64,000 bases of DNA from Arabiibacter massiliensis (GCF_900169505.1 NZ_LT827021.1:2108001-2172000); one strand, 5' to 3'; positions 28,383 through 37,812 are shown, numbered from the stretch's first letter. Notes: generated by a model not told the origin, from the letters alone. Made by a program: numbers and translations.

Positions 28383-30083
28383 ATGAAGGAACAGCATGCG
28401 GAAGCGGCTCTTTCACGAAGGGGCTTCATCATGGGAGCGGCATCGGCGGGAGCCTTGACGGCCCTCGGAAGCCTGATGGGGTGCGCGCCCCAGCAGCAGG
28501 CGGCGGAGGCGGCGGCGCAAGACGGCAGCGGTGCGCCAGCTGCAACCGACTGGCTGGGGCCGGAGCCCGAGATTGCGGACGCAGACATCGTCGAGACACT
28601 CGAGGCCGAAGTGCTCGTCGTGGGCGGGGGCACGGCGGGATTGTTCGCCGCCGCAGCGGCCGCTGAGGAAGGCGCCAAAACCATTGTGGCCGAGAAGTAC
28701 AAGGGCGGCGGCGTGCGCGTGGGCTTCGGCGCGCTCGGCTCGCGCCTGCAGAAGGAGGCCGGGATCGAGCCGGACAAGCACGAGGTGGTCAACGAGCTTC
28801 TTCGCTACTCCAGCCACAATGCGAAAACCTCGCTCTTGCACGTGTGGGCCGACCGTTCGGGCGAGGCCGTCGATTGGTGGCAGGACCGCTGCGCCGAGCA
28901 GGGAATCCCCATGTGGTTCGAGCCGAGCGACGAGGAGCCCGGCGAGAATTTCCCCTACATTCAGACCTGCCATTCGCCGCAGTTCGCCGTCGGCCCCGAC
29001 GGCAAGCCCGCTGGCCCGGACGGTGCCGCCGTGCTCACCGATTACTGCACGGGCCTCGGCGTGGAATTCCGCTACGACACCGCCATGGTGAAGCTGGTGA
29101 AGGAAGGCGAGCGCGTCACGGGCATCATCGCTCAGAACGCCGACAAAAGCTACGTGCGCATCAACGCGTCGAAGGGCGTGGTCGTCTGCACCGGCGGCTA
29201 CGGGCAGAACATGGACATGCTGGCCGCCTTGCAACCGGAAACGCTCAAGAAGATCGGCTACAGCTCGGCCATCCCCGGCACCACGGGTGACGGCATCAAG
29301 GCGTGCCTGTGGGCCGGCGCCGCGTTCGACGACACCCATTGCAGCGCCATGTTCGACCGCGCCTGCGTGAAGCCGGACGAGGTGGGCGGCCTGAACAACG
29401 GCAGCAACGGATGGTTCTGGATGGGCAGCCAGCCGTTCCTCAAAGTGAACCTGAGGGGCGAGCGATTCATGAGCGAGTCGGTGCCCTACGACTACATCCT
29501 GCAGGAGGCGCTCAACCAGCCCGACAACACCTGGTGTACCATCTGGGACTCCAACCTTGAGGAGGACGTCTACCGGTTCAAGACGCAGGGCTGCTCGCGC
29601 TACTTCGAGTTCAAGAACGGCGCGCCGCCGCAGATCCCGTTGCCGGCGGTCATGGGCATGAACGAGGGACTGGTGGCCGACGGCTTCATCCAGCAGGCCG
29701 ACACGGTGGAGGAGCTGGCCGAGAAGCTGAACATCCCGGCGGACGCCTTCGCCAAGACGGTCGAGCGCTACAACGAGCTGTATGACCAGCAGGAGGACGT
29801 CGACTTCGGCAAGGAGGCGTACCGTCTTTCGGCCCTGCGCACGCCACCGTTCTTTGGCGTGCGGCAGACGGGGTATTTGCTGTGCACCCTCGATGGCATC
29901 AAGGTTGACGAACAGATGAGGGCGCTCGACGAGAAGGGCGAGGTCATCCCCGGCCTGTTCATGGCGGGCGTGGACAGCGGCGGCTATTACGCGCACACGT
30001 ATCCGAGCCACTCGGCGGGCAACTGCTGCGGCCACAACGCGACGTTCGGCCGCCTCGCCGGCAAGTACGCGGCAAAGGCGTAA
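28383..30083 (+). CDS. Tat-exported FAD-dependent reductase, second copy
   Basis: 566 residues. Twin-arginine signal LSRRGFIMGAASAGALTAL with a MGCAP lipobox-like end. FAD fold VLVVGGGTAGLFAAAAAAEEGA with acidic strand end. Later VVCTGGYGQNMDMLAAL, LRGERFMSESVPYDY and the C-terminal PGLFMAGVDSGGYY / SHSAGNCCGHN. It belongs to the same family as the 19772 protein but has no cytochrome gene beside it, so its electron donor must be encoded elsewhere or shared. GAGGAAGG precedes the ATG. Divergent LuxR-type gene at 28196. Substrate unknown. Confidence 0.88.
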   Translation: MKEQHAEAALSRRGFIMGAASAGALTALGSLMGCAPQQQAAEAAAQDGSGAPAATDWLGPEPEIADADIVETLEAEVLVVGGGTAGLFAAAAAAEEGAKTIVAEKYKGGGVRVGFGALGSRLQKEAGIEPDKHEVVNELLRYSSHNAKTSLLHVWADRSGEAVDWWQDRCAEQGIPMWFEPSDEEPGENFPYIQTCHSPQFAVGPDGKPAGPDGAAVLTDYCTGLGVEFRYDTAMVKLVKEGERVTGIIAQNADKSYVRINASKGVVVCTGGYGQNMDMLAALQPETLKKIGYSSAIPGTTGDGIKACLWAGAAFDDTHCSAMFDRACVKPDEVGGLNNGSNGWFWMGSQPFLKVNLRGERFMSESVPYDYILQEALNQPDNTWCTIWDSNLEEDVYRFKTQGCSRYFEFKNGAPPQIPLPAVMGMNEGLVADGFIQQADTVEELAEKLNIPADAFAKTVERYNELYDQQEDVDFGKEAYRLSALRTPPFFGVRQTGYLLCTLDGIKVDEQMRALDEKGEVIPGLFMAGVDSGGYYAHTYPSHSAGNCCGHNATFGRLAGKYAAKA

Positions 30084-30089
30084 GGCTTT

Positions 30090-30121
30090 GAGCAGGAGGG
30101 GTGAGTGCGCCCCTCCTGCTC
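30090..30121 (+). terminator. Hairpin terminator after the second flavoprotein
   Basis: Perfect 12-bp stem GAGCAGGAGGGG / CCCCTCCTGCTC around TGAGTGCG, seven bases after the stop. The T-run is weak. It may serve both this gene and the converging protease gene; the rest of the 30122-30302 gap shows nothing. Confidence 0.65.
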
Positions 30122-30302
30122 GTCTGCCTCTCCGAAGCGCGGGGATGACGGACGAAGCGGAATTTCGTGCGTCCACCATCCCCGCGCCCATTTTCAACTG
30201 CACGTCTTTCGAGGGGCAGAACAGCATGTCAGCCGCATTGGTGAGCTTGCTTTCAACCATCAAGTCGAGTTGACTCAACACATCGCTCACATCGGCGAAC
30301 TC

Positions 30303-33300
30303 TTACCTGCGTCCGCGGCGGCGTTTCGGGGCGAGGGCGAGCGCCGCTGCGAAGGAGGCTGCGGCGACGAGGGCGGGAGCAGCGAGGGCAATCCCGTCCC
30401 CCGTGGTCGCGAGCGGCTGCGGCCGGGCCCCGACAGGCGGTTCGGATCCATCTTCGGGCTCGGGTTCGGGCGCAGGACCGGGCTCGTCGGGCGCGACGTC
30501 CAGCACGCCGGTGAGGTCGTAGCGAACCCGCAGGTAGTCCGCCGCCGCCTCGGCGGGCGCACCGGCGCCTCCCGTCGCGGCGAACAGCCCCCAGCCCACG
30601 GCCAGCCAACGCCCTTCGATCCACGCGCCGTCGGCCTTCGACGTGGTCAGCAGATGCGGACCCTCGCGCAACGAGGCGTCGAAGAAGACCGTCTCGTGCT
30701 CGGCGAACGGGCCGGTCGAGCCCGGGGAACGACGGCTGGCGGCCACGGAGCCGTGCGGTGCCACGGACAGGCGCGAGAACGTCAGCGCGTCTCCGCGCGT
30801 GGAATGGAACTCCGTACGCGACACCTCGGTGCCCGCGCCGTCGAACGCCGCGAGGACGTTCCCCTGCTCCACGGTGCCGTCGGCGCCGATGCGCGTGCTG
30901 GCCAAGACGAGGATGCGATCGCCGTCCCGGCGCGCATCGTCCAGGCTGAGGTAGCCCGGAAGAGCCGCCTCCACATCCGATGCAAGGCCCTCGTCCAGCG
31001 AGCCGACGTCGGCCGGGATCTCGGCTGCGGGCTCGGGCATGAGTGCGCGCAGCCGCTCGGCCACGGCCTTCGCCGGCACGACGCGCGCCGCAGCCGCAGG
31101 CAAACCGCCGCCCGCCGTCTCCGTCCCGCAAAACGCGATCGCATCCTCGTCGACGTTGACCAGGCGCTCGGCCCGAGTGGTGCCGCAGCGCATGGCCACC
31201 GTGCCATCGCCTTGCGGCTGAAGCGTCGACACCAGCTGCGCCGAGCCGCTCCATGGGCTCACCATCGCCGCGACGTCGCCCACGCGCACGAAGCGCGGCA
31301 GCCATCCTGCGGAAAGCGGGGCCTGCGCTTCGAGCGAGCCGTCCCCGACGTCGATCCAGTACGCTTCCAGCGCCCCGGCCAGCTCGACGGCCACGAACAC
31401 GCGCGTCCCGCCCAAGGGCACGACGGCGAGCTCCGGCGCGTCCGACCCCTCGTCCGAGAAGGGCGCGACGGCGCCAGAAACGTCCCGCACGGTCGCGGAT
31501 AACGGATCCTTCCCAAGCGTGACCAGGCGAAGCGTCGGCCCCTCTGTTTGGAAGAAACGCTTTTCGCCGTCCTCGCATGCGAACACGTCGGACACCCCTG
31601 CGCGCGCCGAGGGACTCTCGGTGCCCGCATACTCGCCCGACCGCTCGATCGGCGCCACGGGGCCCGGCGCGAGGGGCACGCGGATCTCGGGCGAATAGAG
31701 GTCGCCCTGCGCCGTGCGGGCGACGAGGAACATCCGCGCGGGAAAGACGAGCTCGCAGGTGGACCCCGGCTTGACGGCATCGGCGGCGAGTGCGAAGGAC
31801 GCGGTGACGACGGTGCCGGAGAGGCGCGCGCTCGCGTACTGGCCGACGCCGTCCACCACGAGCGATGGCTGCATCTCCGGATCAGCGGGAAACGCGAGCA
31901 TTGGCGCGCTCGACGCCTCCAGCGTCACGGCGTCGATGTTCATGATCCCGCGCCCGGGCCTGGGCGTGAGCGTGAACGACCCCACGTCGGGCCGGCCCGC
32001 GCTCGAGTACGCCACGCGGACGGTTCCGCGCGCGCTCTCGACGTTCGTCGCTTCGAACGAGAGCCCCGTGAAGCCGATGCCCGCGTTCTCGTAGAAGTTC
32101 GACGAGGGCCGGCTGGCGGGCGTGATCGCGTCGCCAGCGAGCAGCATGCAGCGGAAGCCTTCCGCCGCATGCGGGACGCTGCCGGCCTCGATGAGATGAG
32201 GCGCGTCCATGTCGGGGTCGACCAACTCGATGAGCTGGTCGTTCACGCGTCCATAGGCGTTCGTATGCGCGAACTCCGCACCATCCGGCGTGAGCGCCGC
32301 CTGCACGCGGAACAGCCGGAAGCCGGAGGGCAGATCGTGCCAGACGCGTTCGCCATCGAAGAAGCCCACGCTCTGGTTACCCGCCGCGCAATCGTATTGC
32401 AGCAGGTAGTACGACGAGAACAGGCCCTCATCCTCGTTCGAGACGACGACGATGCCGCCGCTTTCGGAGGCCTCTTGCGCCGTGAACGCCTCGAGCGCCT
32501 GCTCGATTGCGACCTCCTTTCCCTCCTCCCCCAGGTTCACGCGGGCGATTTCGAGCTGCCCGCGCTTGACGACGATGCCGCCGTCGTTGGCGACCACGCG
32601 GACGATCCGGTCTCCGCCGATCCAGCCGAGCAGCCACTTCGAGAACCCGTTGTGGTCGCCCTGGTTGTCCATCATCATGTCGAACGTGAGGATGCCGGAA
32701 CGCTCCGGAGCGCCACCCTGCTGGCTCGCGTACGAGTAGTAGTCGGGCAGCCCCAGGACGTGCCCGGTCTCGTGGATCATCATGCGCGCAGCCGCCTCGC
32801 TGTTCGACGGCTCGTGGAGCGTGACGATGTTCCACAGCTGCTTGCCGTCGTACACCGCCTGCGGGTCCGCATAGCGGCGCTCGTTGCTCCACCACGTGCT
32901 GCCCCAGCCCTCGTGACCGCCGGCGAAATGCAGGTAGACGGCGTCGATGCGCCCGTCGCCGTTGCCGTCGTAATCGGCGAAGTCGATGCCGCCATCGAGG
33001 GCGGCGAGCGCCTCCATGAACAGTATGCCCACGTCGTTGGTGTAATAACCGCGCTCATGCTGCGCGACGTAGTCCACGGCGGTGCCGGCCAGGGAAAGCG
33101 TGCCGTAGGACGCGCGCTCGTAATAGGCGCGCAAGCTCTCGTAGGGATAGGCCTGCGAAGCGGGAGCGGGGTCGCCGTCGACGAGCGCCTGCAGCGCCTC
33201 GAGCGTGTCGCCCGACTCGAACTCCTTGTCGGGGAAGGATACGCGCAGGGCGAGCACCTTCGCGGGGCCCGTCGCGCCCATCCCGCTCGTCCAGTTCGAG

Positions 33301-33596
33301 GGGACGGCGCGGGCGTCGGCGCCGTTTTCCACATCTTGGCGCACGAGCGCCTGCTGGATGAGCCCTGCATCGGCCTGTTCGTTGCCGAGCGCGTCCTGGA
33401 ACGACGCGCGCGCCGCCCAGCTGCCGTCGGCCTCGTATTCCGCGCGCTGCTCAGCAGTGGGAGCGCACGCGCCGCCCGCTTCATCGGCCAGCGCCTGCCG
33501 CGCGCCCGCCCCGAGACACCATGCGAGCGCGAGCGCCGTTGCCAGCAGGGCCGCTCGCGTTGCCATATGCTTCCCCGCCCGAACGCCGACTCCCAT
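30303..33596 (-). CDS. Wall-anchored M6-family metalloprotease with LAXTG sorting signal
   Basis: 1097 residues. Signal peptide in residues 10-38 (ALLATALALAWCLGAGARQALA). The zinc motif HETGHVLGLPDYY (His275, Glu276, His279) has the HExxHxxGxxD form of M6 (immune inhibitor A-like) peptidases; upstream FADYDGNGDGRIDAVYLHFAG is also typical. A long beta-rich region follows. The C-terminus carries PLATTGDG (LATTG about 1062-1066), a hydrophobic helix and RRRGRR, a sortase signal of the LAXTG kind used by class E sortases. It therefore acts on host or environmental proteins from the cell surface. An alternative ATG at 33566 has GGGGAAG too close. No sortase gene is in the window. Confidence 0.85.
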   Translation of the reverse strand: MGVGVRAGKHMATRAALLATALALAWCLGAGARQALADEAGGACAPTAEQRAEYEADGSWAARASFQDALGNEQADAGLIQQALVRQDVENGADARAVPSNWTSGMGATGPAKVLALRVSFPDKEFESGDTLEALQALVDGDPAPASQAYPYESLRAYYERASYGTLSLAGTAVDYVAQHERGYYTNDVGILFMEALAALDGGIDFADYDGNGDGRIDAVYLHFAGGHEGWGSTWWSNERRYADPQAVYDGKQLWNIVTLHEPSNSEAAARMMIHETGHVLGLPDYYSYASQQGGAPERSGILTFDMMMDNQGDHNGFSKWLLGWIGGDRIVRVVANDGGIVVKRGQLEIARVNLGEEGKEVAIEQALEAFTAQEASESGGIVVVSNEDEGLFSSYYLLQYDCAAGNQSVGFFDGERVWHDLPSGFRLFRVQAALTPDGAEFAHTNAYGRVNDQLIELVDPDMDAPHLIEAGSVPHAAEGFRCMLLAGDAITPASRPSSNFYENAGIGFTGLSFEATNVESARGTVRVAYSSAGRPDVGSFTLTPRPGRGIMNIDAVTLEASSAPMLAFPADPEMQPSLVVDGVGQYASARLSGTVVTASFALAADAVKPGSTCELVFPARMFLVARTAQGDLYSPEIRVPLAPGPVAPIERSGEYAGTESPSARAGVSDVFACEDGEKRFFQTEGPTLRLVTLGKDPLSATVRDVSGAVAPFSDEGSDAPELAVVPLGGTRVFVAVELAGALEAYWIDVGDGSLEAQAPLSAGWLPRFVRVGDVAAMVSPWSGSAQLVSTLQPQGDGTVAMRCGTTRAERLVNVDEDAIAFCGTETAGGGLPAAAARVVPAKAVAERLRALMPEPAAEIPADVGSLDEGLASDVEAALPGYLSLDDARRDGDRILVLASTRIGADGTVEQGNVLAAFDGAGTEVSRTEFHSTRGDALTFSRLSVAPHGSVAASRRSPGSTGPFAEHETVFFDASLREGPHLLTTSKADGAWIEGRWLAVGWGLFAATGGAGAPAEAAADYLRVRYDLTGVLDVAPDEPGPAPEPEPEDGSEPPVGARPQPLATTGDGIALAAPALVAAASFAAALALAPKRRRGRR

Positions 33597-33715
33597 CCCA
33601 AGCCCCCTGATCCCGAAGCTTCGCGTACCCCGCCATCATACCCGCTTCGCAGTGGGCGCGGTGCCGAGGGCGGCGAAGCAAAGCGGACGGATCGCACGAA
33701 GGCCCCGCAAAGTCG

Positions 33716-33771
33716 ATCTTCGGCCGAAACACACGCAAAACCGCGCTGTGGCGTGTGTTTCGGCCGAAGAT
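33716..33771. repeat. Hairpin repeat, family A copy 3
   Basis: 21-bp perfect arms starting ATCTTCGGCCGAAACACACG around the 14-base loop AAAACCGCGCTGTG. The copy at 55086 is identical except that its loop is the exact reverse complement. Lies between the protease gene and the tRNA terminator. Confidence 0.9.
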
Positions 33772-33814
33772 TACAAAAAGAAAGGCCGGAAGCGCCTGTT
33801 TGGGCTTCCGGCCT
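33772..33814 (-). terminator. Rho-independent terminator of tRNA-Leu
   Basis: Stem AGGCCGGAAGC / GCTTCCGGCCT around GCCTGTTTGG, followed on the minus strand by TTCTTTTTG. It begins 11 bases after the tRNA 3' end. Confidence 0.8.
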
Positions 33815-33825
33815 GGTGTTTCAAA

Positions 33826-33912
33826 TGGTGCGGGCGAAAGGACTTGAACCTTCATGGGGTTGCCCCCATACGGACCTGAACCGTACGCGTCTGCCAATTC
33901 CGCCACGCCCGC
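33826..33912 (-). tRNA. tRNA-Leu, anticodon CAG
   Basis: 87 nucleotides including the encoded CCA (33826-33828). Acceptor stem GCGGGCG pairs with CGCCCGC; discriminator A. The D arm contains GGCGGAATTGGCAGACGC. The anticodon stem TACGG/CCGTA encloses TTCAGGT, giving anticodon CAG. A long variable arm (TGGGGGCAACCCCA) marks a class II tRNA, and the T arm reads AGGTTCAAGTCCT. A promoter lies upstream at 33945-33973 and a terminator follows. Confidence 0.96.
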
Positions 33913-33944
33913 ACAACGCGCGCTTCTTGTCGAAGCGAGTGAAC

Positions 33945-33973
33945 ATGATACCCCAGTTGGCAATCCGTGACAA
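33945..33973 (-). promoter_or_regulatory. Sigma-70-type promoter of tRNA-Leu
   Basis: On the minus strand TTGTCA (33968-33973), 17 bases, then TATCAT (33945-33950). The tRNA begins 32 bases downstream. Confidence 0.7.
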
Positions 33974-34105
33974 GAAGAAATTGCTCGGCGTGAAGATTTC
34001 TCCGGAGCGAGCCGCGCACGCCGTATGCGGGCACGGGTTGCACTACAATCGGAAAGGCGCGCGGAAGCGCGTCCCCCGACACCGCCCGCGAAGGAGCACG
34101 CAGCC

Positions 34106-34897
34106 ATGACCGTCATCGACGTCCACACCCATATCTACCCCGAGAAGATCGCCGAGCGCGCGGTGGATGCCGTGGGCGACTTCTACCTCTTGGACATGTA
34201 TGGGCAGGGCACGGCGGCGCACCTCCTGGCCTCGCAGGAGCAGGCCCCCCTCACGCACTTCGTCGTGCACTCGGTGGCCACGAAGCCCAGCGCGGTTGCC
34301 ACCATCAACGACTTCATCGCCGAGCAGTGCCGCATCCACCCCGAGTTCATCGGCTTCATGGCCATGCACCAGGACCTCGAAGACCCCGAAGCCGAAATCG
34401 AGCGCGCCGTGGGCCTGGGCCTGCGCGGCATGAAGCTGCACCCCGACACGCAGAAGGTGGACATGGACGACCCGCGCCTCATGCGCATCTACGAGATGAT
34501 CGAGGGCCGTCTGCCGCTCATCGTGCACACCGGCGACTACCGCACCGACTTCTCGCACCCGCGGCGGCTCAAGAACATCCTGCACACGTTCCCCGACCTC
34601 GTAGTGGACGCGGCGCATTTCGGCGGCTGGTCGGTGCCCGAGATAGGCTACGACGTGCTGCACGACGAGAACGTGCTCATCGACGTGTCCAGCTCCATGG
34701 CGTTTCTCGGGCCGCGTCGCACGCGCGAGCTCGTGGGCATGTGGGGCGCCGACCGCGTGATGTTCGGCTCCGACTTCCCCATGTGGGACCCGGCGCACGA
34801 GTACGACACGTTCACGTCGCTCGGCTTCTCCGACGACGACCTCGACAAGATGCTCTGGAAGAACGCCGCCCGCTTCACGGGGCTTGAGCTCAGATAA
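34106..34897 (+). CDS. Amidohydrolase (metal-dependent hydrolase, amidohydrolase_2 family)
   Basis: 263 residues. TIM-barrel hydrolase with the N-terminal metal motif DVHTHIYPEK, then GMKLHPDTQKVDMDD, a metal-binding His in LIVHTGDYRTDFSHP, DAAHFGGW, and the last-strand Asp in MFGSDFPMWDP. This matches the ACMSD-like amidohydrolase_2 group, which acts on varied C-N, C-C or ester substrates; no specific reaction can be given. The ATG at 34106 has AAGGAG at good spacing. The next gene begins 30 bases later on the same strand but differs sharply in base composition, so a shared transcript does not imply a shared function. Confidence 0.82.
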   Translation: MTVIDVHTHIYPEKIAERAVDAVGDFYLLDMYGQGTAAHLLASQEQAPLTHFVVHSVATKPSAVATINDFIAEQCRIHPEFIGFMAMHQDLEDPEAEIERAVGLGLRGMKLHPDTQKVDMDDPRLMRIYEMIEGRLPLIVHTGDYRTDFSHPRRLKNILHTFPDLVVDAAHFGGWSVPEIGYDVLHDENVLIDVSSSMAFLGPRRTRELVGMWGADRVMFGSDFPMWDPAHEYDTFTSLGFSDDDLDKMLWKNAARFTGLELR

Positions 34898-34926
34898 AAT
34901 TGCACAGGCAATGAGAGGGGATCTGA

Positions 34927-36375
34927 ATGCAGCTGCCAATCAATTCAAATAACCCCGAGGTGTTCGCTTCTGAAACCGAGTCGTACTTCTTCGATCGCAA
35001 AAGCGCTCGTAAGGATGTTGCAGAAATAGCAAGGCATCTATCGGCTTTCGCCAACGCACTTGGCGGTAAGCTAATCATCGGAATTGAAGATAACGGTGAG
35101 ATTACTGGCTTCAAACGCAATGGCGCGCATGCTATTGAGGCGTTTGAACAGGCAGCGATAACAACTTGCTCCCCCTCGCCAGACGTAAAATGCCGTCGCA
35201 TTTCCGTAATCAACTCAAAGGAAGAGGATGACCTGATTCTGATTATGGACATTGCCGCCTCAACCGATCGCGTTGTTTCAAGACGCAGCGACAAAGAGGT
35301 GTTTCTTCGTCAAGGCGACAAAAGCATAAAGCTTGATCACGAGCAGGTTCTTGCTTTGGAATACGACAAACACCAGCGAATTTTCGAGGAAGAAGTTGAC
35401 GAGAGATCTAGTATTGACGACCTTGACAGGGAGATAGTCGCCAGATATAAAAACGCACTTGGCACCGAAGTTTCTGACGAGCAGCTGTTGCGTAGTCGTG
35501 GTTTTTTGCTGGATGGGCATCTGACAAAGGCGGGCATCCTTTTGTTCGCTGAAAGCCCTACGAGATTTATGCCATGCGCCCGCGTTCGCGTGCTCAAGTT
35601 TGATGGAAACAAAATGGAAACCGGCCGCCGGCTGAACATCGTAAAAGAACGCACTTTCGACAAATGCCTACCACGGATTATTGAAGAGGCTAAAGATTTC
35701 ATCGCGAGTCAGCTTCGTGAATTTCAATTCTTGGGCGATGACGGAAAGTTCAAAATTATTCCCGAGTACCCTGAGTTTGCTTGGTTTGAAGGATTGGTCA
35801 ATGCAGTAACGCATAGAAATTACGCTATGGCTGGTGAGCATATTCGCGTCTCGCTCTATGACGACAGAATGGAGATACTCAGCCCAGGCAGTCTACCGAA
35901 TATTGTCACCTTGGACAATATGCGCACAAGGCGTTATTCACGCAACTCCGGCATAGCGCGCGTTCTTGTTGAGATGGGTTGGGTTCGTGAATTGAACGAA
36001 GGCGTGCAGCGTATCTATGACGAGATGCAGGCGTCATTTTTGCATGATCCCGTATTCAGTGAACCAAATGAGGCGGCTGTACTGTTAACGCTTGAGAATA
36101 GCGCAACTTCCCGCGTTCTGCGCCAAAGCGATTCTATGGCCGCTGACTTCGGCAAAGATAGAATGGGGGCTCTCAACGAATACGAAGTCGCTGTTATGCA
36201 ATATGTTTATGCAAAGGGCAGAGCTCAGACTAAAACCGTATCCGAGCTACTAGGACGAAGCGCCACTATCGCCGCGCGTACTCTAAAATCTTTAAGTGAT
36301 AAGGGATTTCTCGAGTGGCACGGAACGAGCAGAAACGACCCCTCGCAATACTATTCCTTAAAAAGTACGGAGTAG
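34927..36375 (+). CDS. AlbA_2 / RecG-like ATP-binding protein (2 of 3), low-GC
   Basis: 482 residues. The AlbA_2 N-terminal domain reads ESYFFDRKSARKDVAEIARHLSAFAN then GGKLIIGIEDNGEITGF. The middle part has EYPEFAWFEGLVNAVTHRNYAM, and the GHKL-type end has RMEILSPGSLPNIVTLDNM. The C-terminal winged helix is AVMQYVYAKGRAQTKTVSELLGRSATIAARTLKSL. Base composition and codon use are clearly lower in GC than the neighbours (many AAA, ATT, GAA codons), a sign of recent acquisition. GAGGGGATCTGA precedes the ATG. A large hairpin terminator follows. No integrase or phage gene is adjacent. Confidence 0.8.
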   Translation: MQLPINSNNPEVFASETESYFFDRKSARKDVAEIARHLSAFANALGGKLIIGIEDNGEITGFKRNGAHAIEAFEQAAITTCSPSPDVKCRRISVINSKEEDDLILIMDIAASTDRVVSRRSDKEVFLRQGDKSIKLDHEQVLALEYDKHQRIFEEEVDERSSIDDLDREIVARYKNALGTEVSDEQLLRSRGFLLDGHLTKAGILLFAESPTRFMPCARVRVLKFDGNKMETGRRLNIVKERTFDKCLPRIIEEAKDFIASQLREFQFLGDDGKFKIIPEYPEFAWFEGLVNAVTHRNYAMAGEHIRVSLYDDRMEILSPGSLPNIVTLDNMRTRRYSRNSGIARVLVEMGWVRELNEGVQRIYDEMQASFLHDPVFSEPNEAAVLLTLENSATSRVLRQSDSMAADFGKDRMGALNEYEVAVMQYVYAKGRAQTKTVSELLGRSATIAARTLKSLSDKGFLEWHGTSRNDPSQYYSLKSTE

Positions 36376-36420
36376 TAGGGAGTAATTACGGAGTAATGGG
36401 TAGTGCAGGAGCTCCGCTTT

Positions 36421-36473
36421 CGGCAGTTACTCCTTAAGCTCCGTAGGGAGTATAAGGAGTAACGCTCCTGCCG
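36421..36473. terminator. Bidirectional hairpin between convergent genes
   Basis: Outer arms CGGCAG/CTGCCG, then GTTACTCCTTA/TAAGGAGTAAC, then GCTCC/GGAG with a small loop. It lies between the AlbA_2 gene and the CNNM transporter. The preceding 36370-36412 holds direct GGAGTA repeats that could pair alternatively with the left arm. Confidence 0.7.
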
Positions 36474-36480
36474 ATAAGCT

Positions 36481-37812
36481 CTAGCGCTCCTTGCTGCCGT
36501 CGGCCTCGGGCTCCGCGTGCTCCACGACCACGCGGATCTTGTCGATGCGGTGGCGGTCCATGTCCACCACGGTGAACGCGGCCTTGTCGCCGTCGTCCTC
36601 CACGGTCACGGCGTCGCCCTCGTCGGGGATGCGGTCGAACAGCGTGAGCAGCAGACCGCCCGCCGTCTCGCACTCCTCGGACTCGGGCGGCTCGAAGCCG
36701 ATGAGCTCGCCCACCTCGTCGATGGGCAGCGAGCCGTCCACCAAATAGCTGCCGTCGTCCAGCTTCACCACCTCGTCGGAGCCGCCGTGCGCGTACTCGT
36801 CGTCGATGCGGCCGACGATCTGCTCCATGATGTCGCTCATCGTGACGATGCCGGCCGTGCCGCCGTGCTCGTCGATGACCACAGCGATCTTCGTGCGCTT
36901 CTCCTGCAGCGTCTGCAGCAGCTTCGCGATGGGCACGCCCTCGGGCACGGCCTGGATCACGCGGATGCGCAAATCGTCGATCGTGGCGTCCTTCGGCAGC
37001 GTGTAGAGGTCCTTCACGTGCACGAAGCCGACGATGCGGTCCTTGTTGCCGCGGCACACCGGATAGCGCGTGTATTTGTAGCGCAGCACCGTCTCCAGGT
37101 TCTCCTCGAGCGGATCCTCCAGATCGATGCAGATCACGTCGGTGCGCGGGGTCATGATGGCCTCGGCGTCCTTGTCGCCCAGGTCGAAGATGTTGTCCAC
37201 GTACTCGTGCTGCTCGGGGTCGATGAGGCCGCTTTCGGAGCTCTCGTCGATGAGCAGCTTGATCTCCTCGCCGGTGTACACCTCGTGCTCGTTGGCGATG
37301 TCATGGCCCAGAAGCTTCATGACGCCGTTCGTGATGGAGTTGAACAGCCACATGATGGGGTACGTGATGCGGTAGAACCACACGAGCGGCGCGGCCGTGA
37401 ACAGGGCGTAGCGCTCCGTGGAGAAGATGGCGAGCGATTTGGGGATGAGCTCGCCCACCACGATGTGCAGCGCCGTGATGATGATGAAGCCCACGGCGAT
37501 GGCGATGGCATGGATGGCCGCCTCGGGCAGCCCGAACGCGGAAAGCAGCGGCGAGATGAGGGCGGAGACGGCGGGTTCGCCCAGCCAGCCCAAAGCGAGC
37601 GAGGCCAGCGTGATGCCCAGCTGGCAGGCGGAGAGGTAGGCGTTCACGTTGTCGGCGACGAGCTTAGTGTACTTGGCGCCGCCGCGCCCCTCGTCGACGA
37701 GGATTTCGACTTGCGACTTGCGCACGCGCACGAGCGAGAACTCGGCAGCGACGAAGAACGCGTTCATAATCAGGAAGAACAGGACGAGCAAAAGGCTTAA
37801 CGCAGGGTGCAT
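36481..37812 (-). CDS. CNNM/CorC (HlyC) family transporter or efflux protein
   Basis: 443 residues. N-terminal CNNM (DUF21) membrane domain (about 1-190, four hydrophobic segments, MNAFFVAAEFSLVRVRKSQVE and LGWLGEPAV). A pair of CBS domains follows (about 210-335, MTPRTDVICIDLEDPLEE and VVIDEHGGTAGIVTMSDIMEQIVG). The C-terminal CorC_HlyC domain (about 350-430) has DGSYLVDGSLPIDEV. The family is linked to magnesium or cobalt efflux and, in some members, called hemolysins; substrate here is not proven. AAGGAG precedes the ATG at 37812. It is preceded by a gap of 325 bases filled with inverted repeats. Confidence 0.88.
   Translation of the reverse strand: MHPALSLLLVLFFLIMNAFFVAAEFSLVRVRKSQVEILVDEGRGGAKYTKLVADNVNAYLSACQLGITLASLALGWLGEPAVSALISPLLSAFGLPEAAIHAIAIAVGFIIITALHIVVGELIPKSLAIFSTERYALFTAAPLVWFYRITYPIMWLFNSITNGVMKLLGHDIANEHEVYTGEEIKLLIDESSESGLIDPEQHEYVDNIFDLGDKDAEAIMTPRTDVICIDLEDPLEENLETVLRYKYTRYPVCRGNKDRIVGFVHVKDLYTLPKDATIDDLRIRVIQAVPEGVPIAKLLQTLQEKRTKIAVVIDEHGGTAGIVTMSDIMEQIVGRIDDEYAHGGSDEVVKLDDGSYLVDGSLPIDEVGELIGFEPPESEECETAGGLLLTLFDRIPDEGDAVTVEDDGDKAAFTVVDMDRHRIDKIRVVVEHAEPEADGSKER

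Noticed and set aside
33826..34926. Integration site at tRNA-Leu next to a low-GC gene
   Set aside because: No integrase and no direct repeat of the tRNA 3' end was found between the tRNA and the AlbA_2 gene; the amidohydrolase between them has normal composition.
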